The notes below the pieces were generated by a model. The model was not told the origin of the DNA and searched no databases. It saw only the letters and a list, made by a program, of their open reading frames with translations. The position numbers and the translations under genes are program-made. This document shows positions 1 to 7,466 of a DNA stretch of 40,427 nucleotides, in pieces (within the stretch, counting starts at the first letter, position 1; every line of letters starts with the position of its first letter). Source of the DNA: Candidatus Sumerlaeota bacterium (lineage in GTDB: Bacteria > Sumerlaeota > Sumerlaeia > JADFCT01); NCBI GenBank assembly GCA_026398575.1, contig JAPLSP010000691.1, positions 1 to 40,427 on the forward strand, given 5' to 3'.

Positions 1-253
1 TCCCCCGAAGGGGGTGAACTATCATAGCCGTGGGTGAAGCGAAGCGAACCCACGGAAACGATGAGTGCGAAAACGGGTCCCCGAAGGGGGCCAACATGGA
101 TCGAACAGCCGACGGCATTTCGTTTGCGCGCCTCCAATCGGAGTTCTTTGCGTAGCGACGTTGGCCCCCTGCGGGGACCGATAATTCCACGCGCCGCCAC
201 CGTGGGTTCGCTTCGCTTCACCCACGGCTATGATTGTAGTTCCCCTTCGGGGA
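1..253. repeat. Nested inverted-repeat (giant hairpin) element
   Basis: Three pairs of arms nest around a centre near base 128. The outermost are the TCCCCC..GGGGG motif at 1-14 and TCCCCTTCGGGGA at about 240-252. Next is ATCATAGCCGTGGGTGAAG at 21-39, continuing to 56, with its complement at about 200-234. The inner pair is GGTCCCCGAAGGGGGCCAAC at 76-95 with GTTGGCCCCCTGCGGGGACC at 161-180. Each arm also carries its own small palindrome (CCGTGGGT..ACCCACGG). This resembles REP/BIME-type elements mobilised by RAYT transposases, but no transposase is present here. Translated frames across it are low-complexity and were not called as genes. Confidence 0.75.
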
Positions 254-276
254 AAAAAATGTCCAGACTCCAGACG

Positions 277-400
277 CGCGCATTGCGTGCGCGTTATTCA
301 TCAAATCCCGGCCACACGCGCATTGCGCGCGCGTTATTCGTCAAATCCCGGCCACGCGCACATTGCGCGCGCGTTACTCGTCAATTCCCGGCCGCGCGCG
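277..400. repeat. Three tandem 40-bp repeats
   Basis: The segment beginning CATTGCG recurs at 281, 321 and 361, an exact 40-bp period, with a few substitutions per copy (for example TCAAATCCCGGCC against TCAATTCCCGGCC). The array runs into the 3' end of the minus-strand release-factor-like gene, whose stop codon (374-376) and last residues lie in the third copy. A CpG-rich CGCGCG tract dominates each unit. Confidence 0.85.
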
Positions 401-721
401 CAAGCGCTTTTTTCGGGAGCGGCGCTGTTTGGCGTCGAGGATTCTTCGCCGCGCACTTTCGGGTATCGCCGTGGGAATCCGCCGCCGCCGCGTGCGGTTC
501 CTCGCCTCCAGCAGCCGTCGCAGCCGCTCGAGCGCAATCGCTTTGTTCTGCGCCTGCGAACGTTCCTGCTGGCACGCCACGGCTGCGCCCGTCGGCAAAT
601 GCCGCAGCCGCACCGCCGTCTCGCGCCGGTTCACATTCTGGCCGCCTGGTCCGCTCGAATGAAATGTTTCGACTTCGCATTCGGCCAGCAAGTCTTCATC
701 TGTCGCAGGTATCCGGATCAT
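374..721 (-). CDS. Peptide chain release factor-like (RF-1 domain, GGQ) protein
   Basis: A 115-residue protein holding one RF-1 catalytic domain. The GPGGQNVN motif is at about residues 24-31, with GGQ at 26-28, followed by the usual [13 protein letters not shown] and an Arg/Lys-rich helical tail. In this family the GGQ loop enters the ribosomal peptidyl-transferase centre and triggers hydrolysis of peptidyl-tRNA. Short proteins without codon-recognition domains (ArfB/YaeJ, PrfH-like and 'peptide chain release factor family') generally rescue stalled ribosomes or are uncharacterised. The start is preceded by GGGGAG, a good ribosome binding site. The last residues and stop codon are made of the 40-bp tandem repeat, so the tail may have been remodelled by it. 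It is divergent from the DUF432-like gene. I am confident of the domain and unsure of the exact role. Confidence 0.8.
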   Translation of the reverse strand: MIRIPATDEDLLAECEVETFHSSGPGGQNVNRRETAVRLRHLPTGAAVACQQERSQAQNKAIALERLRRLLEARNRTRRRRIPTAIPESARRRILDAKQRRSRKKRLRARPGIDE

Positions 722-865
722 TCAGGCGACTCCCCACGCTCAAGACGCCCATTGACACGAACGCCCTGCGCGCATTAGCTACCAAGGCTTCTTCATTCCC
801 CAGCGCGGCGACAAAGCAAAAACCAGATCCCTCTTCTCCCAACGCAGCCAAAGGAGTTTCCGGTC

Positions 866-1648
866 ATGAGTGTTTGGAATTCCATCGAAATCGAACCCAA
901 CCGGGTTTTTCACTGGCGGATCGGACCCTGGCGGCTGTGGATCGAACGGATGGCGGATGAATGGCGCATGGCCACCTCGCGCGCGCCGGAGGAAGAAGGT
1001 CTGATCGAAGCGGCGCCTTCGGAAAAGCCTCCGGAGCTGGAATGGCGGCGCTGGCTGTGCGCCTCGACTGAAAGCGGCGCGCGCCTCATGCCCGCCATGC
1101 CCGACCGCCCCGTGGTCGTACGCCCCGCCTCGTTTATTCAGATCGTGCCGGGCAATGCGGCGCTCTTTTACATCAGCGTTCCCGTCTTTGCGCGCGTAAT
1201 GCAGCAGCCGGCGCCCGGGAGCGTGATGCTCGAAGAGCCGACGGCGATCATGACGGGCACATGGTTCGGCGACTTGACTACCGGCCAGCTCTGTTACGGT
1301 CTTCGGACGCGGGCGCGGCGCGCCATCGAGCCCGACCAAATCCTGCCCCACCGCGCGATCTGTCTGGTGCGCATCGAAAACGCCACCGCGGCGCCGCTGG
1401 ACGTGGAGCGCCTTTGTTTGAATGTCGCTTATTTGCGGATCTATGAAGGACGCGGCCATCTCTGGACGAACCAGACGAATGTCCTGTTCAAGGGCAAGGA
1501 TCAGCCAAGCCATATTGACTATAACCAGGATCCTCCCGCGATCGAAGGCGTAGGCGCCATGCTGGCCGAATCTCACAAGCCCGTCGCGCGCGGCCTGCTG
1601 CAGCGCAGTCTCGATAATCTCATCAGCGCCACTGGATTGGGATTTTGA
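866..1648 (+). CDS. DUF432-like protein next to MscS channel
   Basis: A 260-residue soluble protein with no signal peptide or membrane segment. AAGGAG at 851-856 sits at a suitable distance before the ATG. Its central region reads as beta-rich (RPASFIQIVPGNAALFYISV, then YGLRTRARRAIEP), which resembles DUF432 proteins. That family, as I recall it, is often encoded beside mechanosensitive channels in bacteria and archaea, and here the next gene on the same strand is an MscS-type channel. The function is unknown, and a partner or regulatory role for the channel is inference. The last codons run directly into the word-array repeat that begins at the stop. I recognised the family by pattern, so the assignment is moderate. 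Confidence 0.6.
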   Translation: MSVWNSIEIEPNRVFHWRIGPWRLWIERMADEWRMATSRAPEEEGLIEAAPSEKPPELEWRRWLCASTESGARLMPAMPDRPVVVRPASFIQIVPGNAALFYISVPVFARVMQQPAPGSVMLEEPTAIMTGTWFGDLTTGQLCYGLRTRARRAIEPDQILPHRAICLVRIENATAAPLDVERLCLNVAYLRIYEGRGHLWTNQTNVLFKGKDQPSHIDYNQDPPAIEGVGAMLAESHKPVARGLLQRSLDNLISATGLGF

Positions 1649-1898
1649 GTTGGAATAATTTTTTAGTCAGGATGATTTCAAAGTCAGAATAATTTTTGAG
1701 TCAGAATAATTATGCAATTATCCCGCCGTGAACGACAATATGTTGTTGTTTCTTGTAATCCGTGTAATCCTGTAATCCGTGGTAAAATTTCAACCACGGA
1801 TTACCAGGAAAACACGGATACTGACTCAAAAATCATCCTGACTCAAAAATCATCCTGATTCAAAAAATCATCCTTGCGCAAAAATAATCCTAATCCCA
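1636..1898. repeat. Nested intergenic element: word-array arms around a 107-bp core
   Basis: The outer left arm (about 1650-1716) repeats AGTCAGGATGATTT and AGTCAGAATAATTTTTG. The outer right arm (about 1820-1898) repeats the complement, CTGACTCAAAAATCATC. Between them a core at 1717-1823 contains GAACGACAA, TCCGTGTAATCCTGTAATCC and its own hairpin CCGTGGT..ACCACGG. The same 107-bp core, with substitutions, is present at 21098-21204, where it has different outer arms. The element fills the whole space between the DUF432-like gene and mscS. Confidence 0.85.
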
Positions 1899-1920
1899 AC
1901 CAAGAAAGGCCCCGCCTCCC

Positions 1921-2697
1921 ATGTCTTTTCTCGAATCCATCAAACTGCCGGACTGGATCAATTCGCCGGTCGCGTTCTCGATTCTGCGCATTTTCCTGCT
2001 GGTGCTTGTCGGCGTGCCGGCGTTGCGCCTGCTATCCTCGCTGGTGAAGAAGATGCTCAAGGCTCGCTCCTCCGAACAGGCGCGCATGCTGGCCGGAAAG
2101 GCCGTTTTCTATGGCGGCATGTTGATCTTGGCCGTCACCATCATGAATGAACTGAATTTCAAATTGGTGGCGCTGCTGGGCGCGGCGGGCGTGGCCGGCG
2201 CGGCCATCGGTTTCGCCGCGCAGACCAGCCTGTCCAATATCATCAGCGGCGCGTTTCTGATCTCCGAAGGGCCCTTCGCCGTCGGCGATCAGATCCAGAT
2301 AGGAGATTTGACCGGCAGCGTTCAGTCTATTGACCTGCTTTCAGTCAAACTGCGCACACCAGACAATCGGTTGATCCGCATACCAAATGAAAGTCTGGTG
2401 AAAACGCCCCTCATCAATCTCACCCATTTTCCGATCCGGCGCCTGGACCTGACGCTGGCGGTGGACTGCAAAGCGGAAACCGAACGCGTCCTGAAAATCA
2501 TCAAAGACGCCGCTGTCATGAATCCACACTGTCTGGATGAGCCGGAGCCATTAGTGTTGATCAATGGCTTTGGCGGCGCCGCCCAAAACATCTTGTTGGG
2601 CGCCTGGTGCGCAAAGGAAGACTTCTTCCTCCTGAAAAATTCCCTCCTGCGTGATCTCAAGCAGCGCCTCGATTCCGAAGATATCAAGATGCTTTAG
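1921..2697 (+). CDS. Small-conductance mechanosensitive channel, MscS family
   Basis: A 258-residue protein. Residues about 18-45 and 60-80 are hydrophobic membrane segments. They are followed by the pore-lining TM3 with its Gly/Ala pattern (ALLGAAGVAGAAIGFAAQT, about 90-108), the feature that identifies the family. Next comes the beta domain (PFAVGDQIQIGDLTGSVQSI) and a short alpha/beta C-terminal domain. MscS channels open under membrane tension and release osmolytes in hypo-osmotic shock. The length matches minimal MscS homologues (about 280 residues). It lies downstream of the DUF432-like gene, separated only by the nested repeat. A long hairpin repeat starts at its stop codon. Confidence 0.93.
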   Translation: MSFLESIKLPDWINSPVAFSILRIFLLVLVGVPALRLLSSLVKKMLKARSSEQARMLAGKAVFYGGMLILAVTIMNELNFKLVALLGAAGVAGAAIGFAAQTSLSNIISGAFLISEGPFAVGDQIQIGDLTGSVQSIDLLSVKLRTPDNRLIRIPNESLVKTPLINLTHFPIRRLDLTLAVDCKAETERVLKIIKDAAVMNPHCLDEPEPLVLINGFGGAAQNILLGAWCAKEDFFLLKNSLLRDLKQRLDSEDIKML

Positions 2698-2800
2698 AGC
2701 GTGCGCGAAAGGTGTGTGTCTCCCGTATAAAAACGCCCCAAAGCCGGCGCTTTTTATGCGGGAGACACCTTGGAGAACGGCTTTTCGCACACGCTCTTAG
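2696..2800. repeat. Long hairpin immediately after mscS
   Basis: AGAGCGTGCGCGAAAG just after the stop codon pairs with CTTTTCGCACACGCTCT near 2784-2800. Inside, GTGTCTCCCGTATAAAAA pairs with CTTTTTATGCGGGAGACAC, and a small GCGCC..GGCG centre follows. The arms are imperfect, about 45 bases each. It could act as a terminator or mRNA 3' hairpin, or be a miniature mobile element. There is no run of T after the stem, so it is not a classical intrinsic terminator. Confidence 0.7.
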
Positions 2801-2968
2801 ACATTTCCCTACCGTTTACTAAGTCATATTCTTCTCCGTTTTTGCCTTGACCTGCCTGTTCATTGCGGGGCAATATCCAGCTATATGCTGATCTCGACAA
2901 TTTATTTTCACATTGTCGGATGGCACGGGAAAGGTCATCGAACGCTAAAATGTTTGCGAAAGTCCTTA

Positions 2969-2995
2969 TTGTCCTATAAAGATTAGGTTTATAAT
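2969..2995 (+). promoter_or_regulatory. Possible promoter for PfkB kinase gene
   Basis: A perfect TATAAT at 2990-2995 lies in an AT-rich tract, with a weak TTGTCC at 2969-2974 (spacer 15 bp, shorter than ideal). It is about 110 bp upstream of the kinase start. The rest of the 2801-3107 gap has no gene; it is AT-rich and holds a small CGACAAT..ATTGTCG hairpin near 2894-2918. Confidence 0.35.
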
Positions 2996-3107
2996 CATCA
3001 TTTATCACAATAGGATAAGGCCTGATTTTTAGTCTATTAGTGCCGATAGAATATACAGATTAATTGGCCATTACAAACCGCATATCAATCCAGTGACAGG
3101 TGATATC

Positions 3108-4202
3108 ATGACAAAGAAAAGAAGCAAGCGCATGCATCGAATTCTATGCGTGGGCGAGATTCTTTGGGACAATCTGCCCCAAGGCATGTTTCTGGGAGGC
3201 GCGCCATTCAATGTCTCCTGTCACCTGCGCGAACTGGGGCGGCCCGTTGCTTTTGCCAGCCGCATCGGCAATGACGAACGCGGACAAGAAATCCTGCGAT
3301 ACTTTGAGCGCAATGGATTGCTGACGAATTTGCTTCAAAACGACTCGCGCCTGCCCACGGGCATGGTCAACGTCAAACTCGACGCGCACGGCAGCCCGAC
3401 GTTCAAAATTGCCTCTCCCGCCGCTTGGGACATGATCGAAGCAAGGCCGGAACTGGTCTTCCTTGCCTCGCGCGCGGCGGCCATCGTCTTTGGCAGTCTC
3501 GCGCAACGCTCCCAAATATCGCGCCAGACCATCCAGACGCTGCTGGCAAACAAAACGTACAAGGTCTTCGATGTCAATCTGCGCCTGCCGTTCGACTCGA
3601 AAGAAGTGGTCGAAGAGTCGCTCAGGCGCTCACATCTAGTGAAAATGAATAAAGAGGAGTTCCAGCGCCTGGCTGACTGGTTCGGGCTGCCTTCGACGCA
3701 TCAGAAGGGCGCCATTGCCTTATGCCAGAAATTCAACTGCTCCACGGTCTGCATCACGCGCGGCGCCAAAGGCGCCTGCCTGTGGCACAAGGACCGCTGG
3801 TTCGAGCATCCGGGATTCAAAGTTAAAGTGACGGACGCCGTTGGCGCGGGGGATGCTTTTTTGGCGGCGCTGCTGGATGGGCTGCTTGCCGGCGCCAACG
3901 CGTACGAGACGCTGATTCGCGCCAATGCCATTGGCGCCTACGTGGCTACTCAGCCCGGCGCCACCCCCACGCTGGTCTTCGATGAGATCGCTCGTATGAT
4001 CGAGCCGTCCGCTCCGCAGTTTGCGCTGGCCAAGCCGATTGAAATGCTGAGGCCAGCCAGGCAAACTTCCGATCGCCTGCGCATACTTGTGAGGAAAGCA
4101 AGGCGCCGCAAAGAAGGAGGAATCCTGCCGAAAAAAAGCGCAGCGGAGCTGTTCATGGACAAGCCGGCCATCATCTCCATGAAGGCCCATCGCGCCGCTT
4201 GA
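3108..4202 (+). CDS. PfkB-family carbohydrate kinase (fructokinase-like)
   Basis: Phosphorylates a sugar with ATP; fructose is the likeliest substrate, by resemblance only. The start at 3108 has AGGTGAT about 8 bases upstream; an in-frame GTG at 3093 is the alternative. Visible features are the N-terminal LCVGEILWDNLP, the substrate-binding glycine pair in LGGAPFNVSCHL near residue 30, and the PfkB signature 2 DAVGAGDAF at about 243-251, with the catalytic Asp near 249. The C-terminal 70 residues are an unusual basic extension (KARRRKEGG, then KKSAAEL) beyond the normal kinase fold, and I cannot assign them. The gene stands alone, followed by a repeat element and the FGGY kinase. Confidence 0.88.
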   Translation: MTKKRSKRMHRILCVGEILWDNLPQGMFLGGAPFNVSCHLRELGRPVAFASRIGNDERGQEILRYFERNGLLTNLLQNDSRLPTGMVNVKLDAHGSPTFKIASPAAWDMIEARPELVFLASRAAAIVFGSLAQRSQISRQTIQTLLANKTYKVFDVNLRLPFDSKEVVEESLRRSHLVKMNKEEFQRLADWFGLPSTHQKGAIALCQKFNCSTVCITRGAKGACLWHKDRWFEHPGFKVKVTDAVGAGDAFLAALLDGLLAGANAYETLIRANAIGAYVATQPGATPTLVFDEIARMIEPSAPQFALAKPIEMLRPARQTSDRLRILVRKARRRKEGGILPKKSAAELFMDKPAIISMKAHRAA

Positions 4203-4305
4203 AGCAAAGATGAAGTCAAGCCATAAGTCGCTCTCGCCTATTCCGGATTTCTCACCAGGGCGTGTTCAATATTTATGATAGCTCGGATTGAAGCGGTGTC
4301 TCATG

Positions 4306-4532
4306 ATGCCCTGAAAGGGCTAGAATAAACAAGCCCAGGGCAACGCCCTGGGAACCGAGCGCATAATATGTGAAAGCCCTGAAAGGGCGAGAGAAACAAT
4401 TCGGCGCCTTTCCGCAATATCTCTTACGCCCTTTCAGGGCTTGAATGAAATGGGGATCGGCTGTTTCCAGGGCGTTGCCCTGGGCTATTTTCTTCAGCCC
4501 CTTCAGGGCCCTTGCGGTGAGAAATGCGGGCT
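4306..4532. repeat. Head-to-head pair of GCCCTGAAAGGGC palindromic repeats
   Basis: Each unit has three palindromes in order: GCCCTGAAAGGGC, CCCAGGGCAACGCCCTGGG, and a second GCCCTGAAAGGGC. One unit lies at about 4306-4400 and a second, in opposite orientation, at 4406-4532, so together they form one giant hairpin. The second unit has a near-identical copy in opposite orientation at 40285-40412. REP-like; no transposase is nearby. Confidence 0.88.
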
Positions 4533-4546
4533 ATCGCTCTTTCCAT

Positions 4547-4574
4547 TTGCGCGCGACGGTAGATTGCGTAGAAT
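4547..4574 (+). promoter_or_regulatory. Possible sigma70-type promoter for FGGY kinase gene
   Basis: TTGCGC at 4547-4552, a 16-bp spacer and TAGAAT at 4569-4574 lie about 50 bp upstream of the kinase start. The position is good and the -10 is close to consensus, but the -35 is only partial. Confidence 0.4.
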
Positions 4575-4623
4575 CTCTGCTCTCACCAATCCTTGATGCA
4601 AACGCAACCAAAGGAGCCGCGCG

Positions 4624-6180
4624 ATGAAATACCTCATGGCCATTGACCTCGGTTCAACCAGCTTGAAGGCGTGTATCTATGATCTCGACGGCAATTGCGC
4701 CGCGTCGGCCAGCCGCCCGACGGAGAAGATCAACCCGAGCAAGGAGCATCCCGAATGGGTCGTCTGGGACCCGGATCAGATTTGGCAAGGCGCGGCGGCG
4801 GCGGCGAAGGAAGCCGTCGAGAAGCTGGGCGATTCCGCGCGGGGCGCCCAGATCGCGGGCGTGACCGTGACGGGAATGGGCATGGACGGCGTCCCGATTG
4901 ACGAAAATGGGCAGCATCTTTATCCCTTCATCAGCTGGCACGATCCGCGCACCGAGCCGCAGGCGCGCTGGTGGCGCGAACATATCGGCGAGGAGCGCAC
5001 CTTCGCCATCGCCGGCCTGCCCGCATGGGCGATGACGGCGGCCATGCGCATCCTGTGGATGAAGGAACATGAACCGGAGATAATGAAGCGCGCTCGCAAG
5101 TGGCTATTGATCGAAGACTTTCTGAATCATAAATTATGCGGCAAGATCGCCACCGACTACAGCATGGCCACCTGCATGTTGCTGTTCGATCAGAAAAAGC
5201 GCGCGTGGTCGGACGAGTTGCTCGCGGCCTCCGGGATCGAACGTTCGCTTCTGCCGCAGCCCATGCAGAGCGGAACCCTCTTGGGCGAAATCCTGCCGGA
5301 GGCGGCGCGGATGACGGGACTGGCCGCCGGAACGCCGGTCATCCTCGGCGGACACGACCACATCTGCGGCACGCTGCCCGTCGGCGCTTATAAATCGGGA
5401 ACGATTTTCAGCGTCCTGGGTACGTGGGACAGCGTCCTTGCCGCCTCGGACATCGCGGCAACGACGCCCGAAGTCCAGAAGGCCGGCGTCTGTATTCAGG
5501 CGCACGTCGCGCCCGGCATCTATGCGGCCTGGGGCGGCGCGCCGGCGGGAGAATCGCTCGAATGGTGGCGCAAGCAGTTCGGCGCGGAGGCGGAGAAAAA
5601 AGCGGAAGCGGAAGGCGGCGCCGTTTGGGAGCATCTCATGGCCGACGTTGAAGGGACGCAGCCGGGCGCCTCGGGCGTAATGTATCTGCCGCACCTTGCC
5701 GGCGCGCATTGCCCGATCAACGACGGCAAATCGCGCGGCGCCTTCGTCGGGCTCAGCGGCGGCGCGACGCGCGGCGATCTGCTGCGCGCAGTGATCGAAG
5801 GCCTCAACTATCAGTTCAAAGACATCCTCGACTCGCTGGAAAAAGGCCTTGGATGCGCGTTCGAGAAAATCATCGTCTCCGGCGGCGTGTCGAAAAACCG
5901 CTTCCTCGTACAAAACAAGGCGGACATAATTGGGCGCGCCATCGAAGTGGCGGACGTGGCCGAAGCCTCGCCGCTCGGCGTCGCCATGATGGCGGGTCTG
6001 GGACTGGGATTATATAAGAGCCTCGATGAAGCCTACGAACGGGTCAAGCGCCCCGCCGCCGTCTATGAGCCGCGCCCGGATCTGACCGCGCGCTATGCCG
6101 GCTATTTCGAAGTCTATAAGAACCTTTATCCTGCCCTAAAGCCAATCAACCATTGTCTATTCGATCTTTCCAAAAAATAG
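4624..6180 (+). CDS. FGGY-family carbohydrate kinase
   Basis: A 518-residue sugar kinase with the two actin-like ATPase domains of the FGGY family. The N-terminal phosphate loop DLGSTSLKA is at about 8-16. The GGHDH segment at about 242-246 carries the expected catalytic Asp (245). The C-terminal nucleotide loop VSGGVSKNRFLVQ is at about 418-430. AAGGAG lies 7-8 bases before the ATG. FGGY enzymes phosphorylate xylulose, fuculose, rhamnulose, ribulose and related sugars. The GGHDH form is unlike typical xylulokinase (GGGDQ), so I leave the substrate open. With a GH95 fucosidase and xylose-type transporters nearby, a deoxy-sugar or pentose pathway is plausible. A broken gene begins directly after its stop codon. 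Confidence 0.9.
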   Translation: MKYLMAIDLGSTSLKACIYDLDGNCAASASRPTEKINPSKEHPEWVVWDPDQIWQGAAAAAKEAVEKLGDSARGAQIAGVTVTGMGMDGVPIDENGQHLYPFISWHDPRTEPQARWWREHIGEERTFAIAGLPAWAMTAAMRILWMKEHEPEIMKRARKWLLIEDFLNHKLCGKIATDYSMATCMLLFDQKKRAWSDELLAASGIERSLLPQPMQSGTLLGEILPEAARMTGLAAGTPVILGGHDHICGTLPVGAYKSGTIFSVLGTWDSVLAASDIAATTPEVQKAGVCIQAHVAPGIYAAWGGAPAGESLEWWRKQFGAEAEKKAEAEGGAVWEHLMADVEGTQPGASGVMYLPHLAGAHCPINDGKSRGAFVGLSGGATRGDLLRAVIEGLNYQFKDILDSLEKGLGCAFEKIIVSGGVSKNRFLVQNKADIIGRAIEVADVAEASPLGVAMMAGLGLGLYKSLDEAYERVKRPAAVYEPRPDLTARYAGYFEVYKNLYPALKPINHCLFDLSKK

Positions 6181-6181
6181 A

Positions 6182-6733
6182 GGAACGTTCACGCCCGAGA
6201 CAGCCAAGGACAGCGGACACTCGACGCTTGGGTTCGACTATCAGGTGAATCAATCTGGAGTTCAAGCGGGCGGGACCAGCGATGGCCGCGGCTTCATATT
6301 GCGCTCGCTGGCCAATCCCAACAGCGACCTGAAGCAGCTGGTCTCGCCCCCGCCGCCCCCGCCTTACGCATGGACCTACGGCGGCCATTGGTCATGGGGC
6401 AGCGCGCGGCCAGACGTTCTGAACCCGGTCGTCGGCTCCTACTATCGTGATCCCGACACGCGCGCATGGGGATTATGTGACGAGGAGGTCGTCGGAATCC
6501 GGACGGATGGAAAAGAGAGCACCGTCTGGCGCTTCGCGCACAACCGCAGCGATTTCGGACAAGGTAAAAATTTCTGGGATTGCCCGCACGGCAACCTCAG
6601 CCCCGACGGACGGCGGTTCATTTTCACGTCGAACTGGGAAAAAACGCTGGGAAAAAACTCCAAAGGCGAAACCCGGCAGGATGTCTTCCTGGTCGAACTA
6701 AAACTGGCCAAAACCGCAGAGGCGAAAAACTGA
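6182..6733 (+). pseudogene. C-terminal fragment of a beta-propeller-like protein
   Basis: An open frame reaches back to the base after the FGGY kinase stop, with no ribosome binding site or convincing start (the first GTG is at 6245). The translation is protein-like: GFDYQVNQSGVQAGG, a proline run, then a terminal block with CPHGNLSPDGRRFIFTSNWE. This looks like the last blade of a TolB/WD40-type propeller or PQQ-like secreted protein. About 180 residues remain. A 5' deletion that joined the tail to the kinase gene is the simplest reading. The parent protein cannot be named. Confidence 0.55.
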
Positions 6734-6746
6734 TCATCCGCATATT

Positions 6747-7463
6747 TTAGCTGAATGCCAATTGTGGCATAGATTCCCAAACTTTTCCATCCAACATCCT
6801 TCCGGCAGTTTTCTTACGTACGCCTCCCCATTGCTTAAAGAAAAATGGAATTTTTTCCGCAACGCACTGTTGTTGGATTTCCAATACCCACTCTTTTTTC
6901 ATCTCGCGAGCGCCCGGTCCGGATTCTCCGCCAACAATCACCCAACCTATGCCCTGAAGATCGAGGGTCTTGATTGAGCCGAGCAGTGGTTCCATGGAAA
7001 TAAAACGGACGACAGCAGGAACTTTGCGTAGATCATGGATTCGATTCGTTGTTTCAGCGTTTTCGACTGTCACTCCTATCCATATATTCTTGGTCCATTC
7101 CAAATGCGGCGCCATCATTGCCAGGCGTCTTGAGCGCTTGGTCAGGATTTGAAATTGATGCCAATCGGCCTTCTTCATGACTGCGAATACCTGACGGATA
7201 AAGCCGTCAGGAACATTTTCATGAAATAAGTCGCTCATGGAATTCACAAAAATCACTTGCGGCTTCTTCCATCGAAGAGGCGCATCCAACGCATGAGGAT
7301 GACAAGCTAGTTGAAAGCCATTTTTATAGTTAGGCTGACCCATGGCTTGCAACCGTTTGGCCATGCGTTCAGCATAACAGTTCCTGCACCCGGCGCTGAT
7401 CTTTGTGCAGCCAGTAACTGGATTCCAGGTGGATTCCGTCCATTCGATTCGGCTGGTTGTCAT
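6747..7463 (-). CDS. DUF5131 (phage Gp37/Gp68-like) three-Cys-motif protein
   Basis: A 238-residue protein of the DUF5131 family. Near the N-terminus is the signature WNPVTGCTKISAGCRNCYAE, with Cys at about 19, 26 and 29 (C-x6-C-x2-C). This spacing recalls a radical-SAM-like 4Fe-4S site, but metal binding and chemistry are unproven. Other family landmarks are NSMSDLFHE, ILTKRS, VTVEN, VGGESGPGAR and FFFKQWGG near the end. It starts 3 bases after the stop of tcmP, with AAAGGA inside the tcmP tail, so the two are one operon and probably translationally coupled. TcmP proteins were named as partners of such three-Cys proteins. Function unknown; a role in nucleic-acid modification or defence is conjecture. 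The lower GC suggests acquisition. Confidence 0.88.
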   Translation of the reverse strand: MTTSRIEWTESTWNPVTGCTKISAGCRNCYAERMAKRLQAMGQPNYKNGFQLACHPHALDAPLRWKKPQVIFVNSMSDLFHENVPDGFIRQVFAVMKKADWHQFQILTKRSRRLAMMAPHLEWTKNIWIGVTVENAETTNRIHDLRKVPAVVRFISMEPLLGSIKTLDLQGIGWVIVGGESGPGAREMKKEWVLEIQQQCVAEKIPFFFKQWGGVRKKTAGRMLDGKVWESMPQLAFS

Positions 7464-7466
7464 TGC

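Noticed and set aside
752..780. Perfect TTGACA upstream of the DUF432-like gene
   Set aside because: No acceptable -10 hexamer at 15-19 bp spacing.
34..960. Plus-strand open frame across the first kilobase
   Set aside because: It covers the nested hairpin and is antisense to the GGQ protein; the translation is low-complexity.
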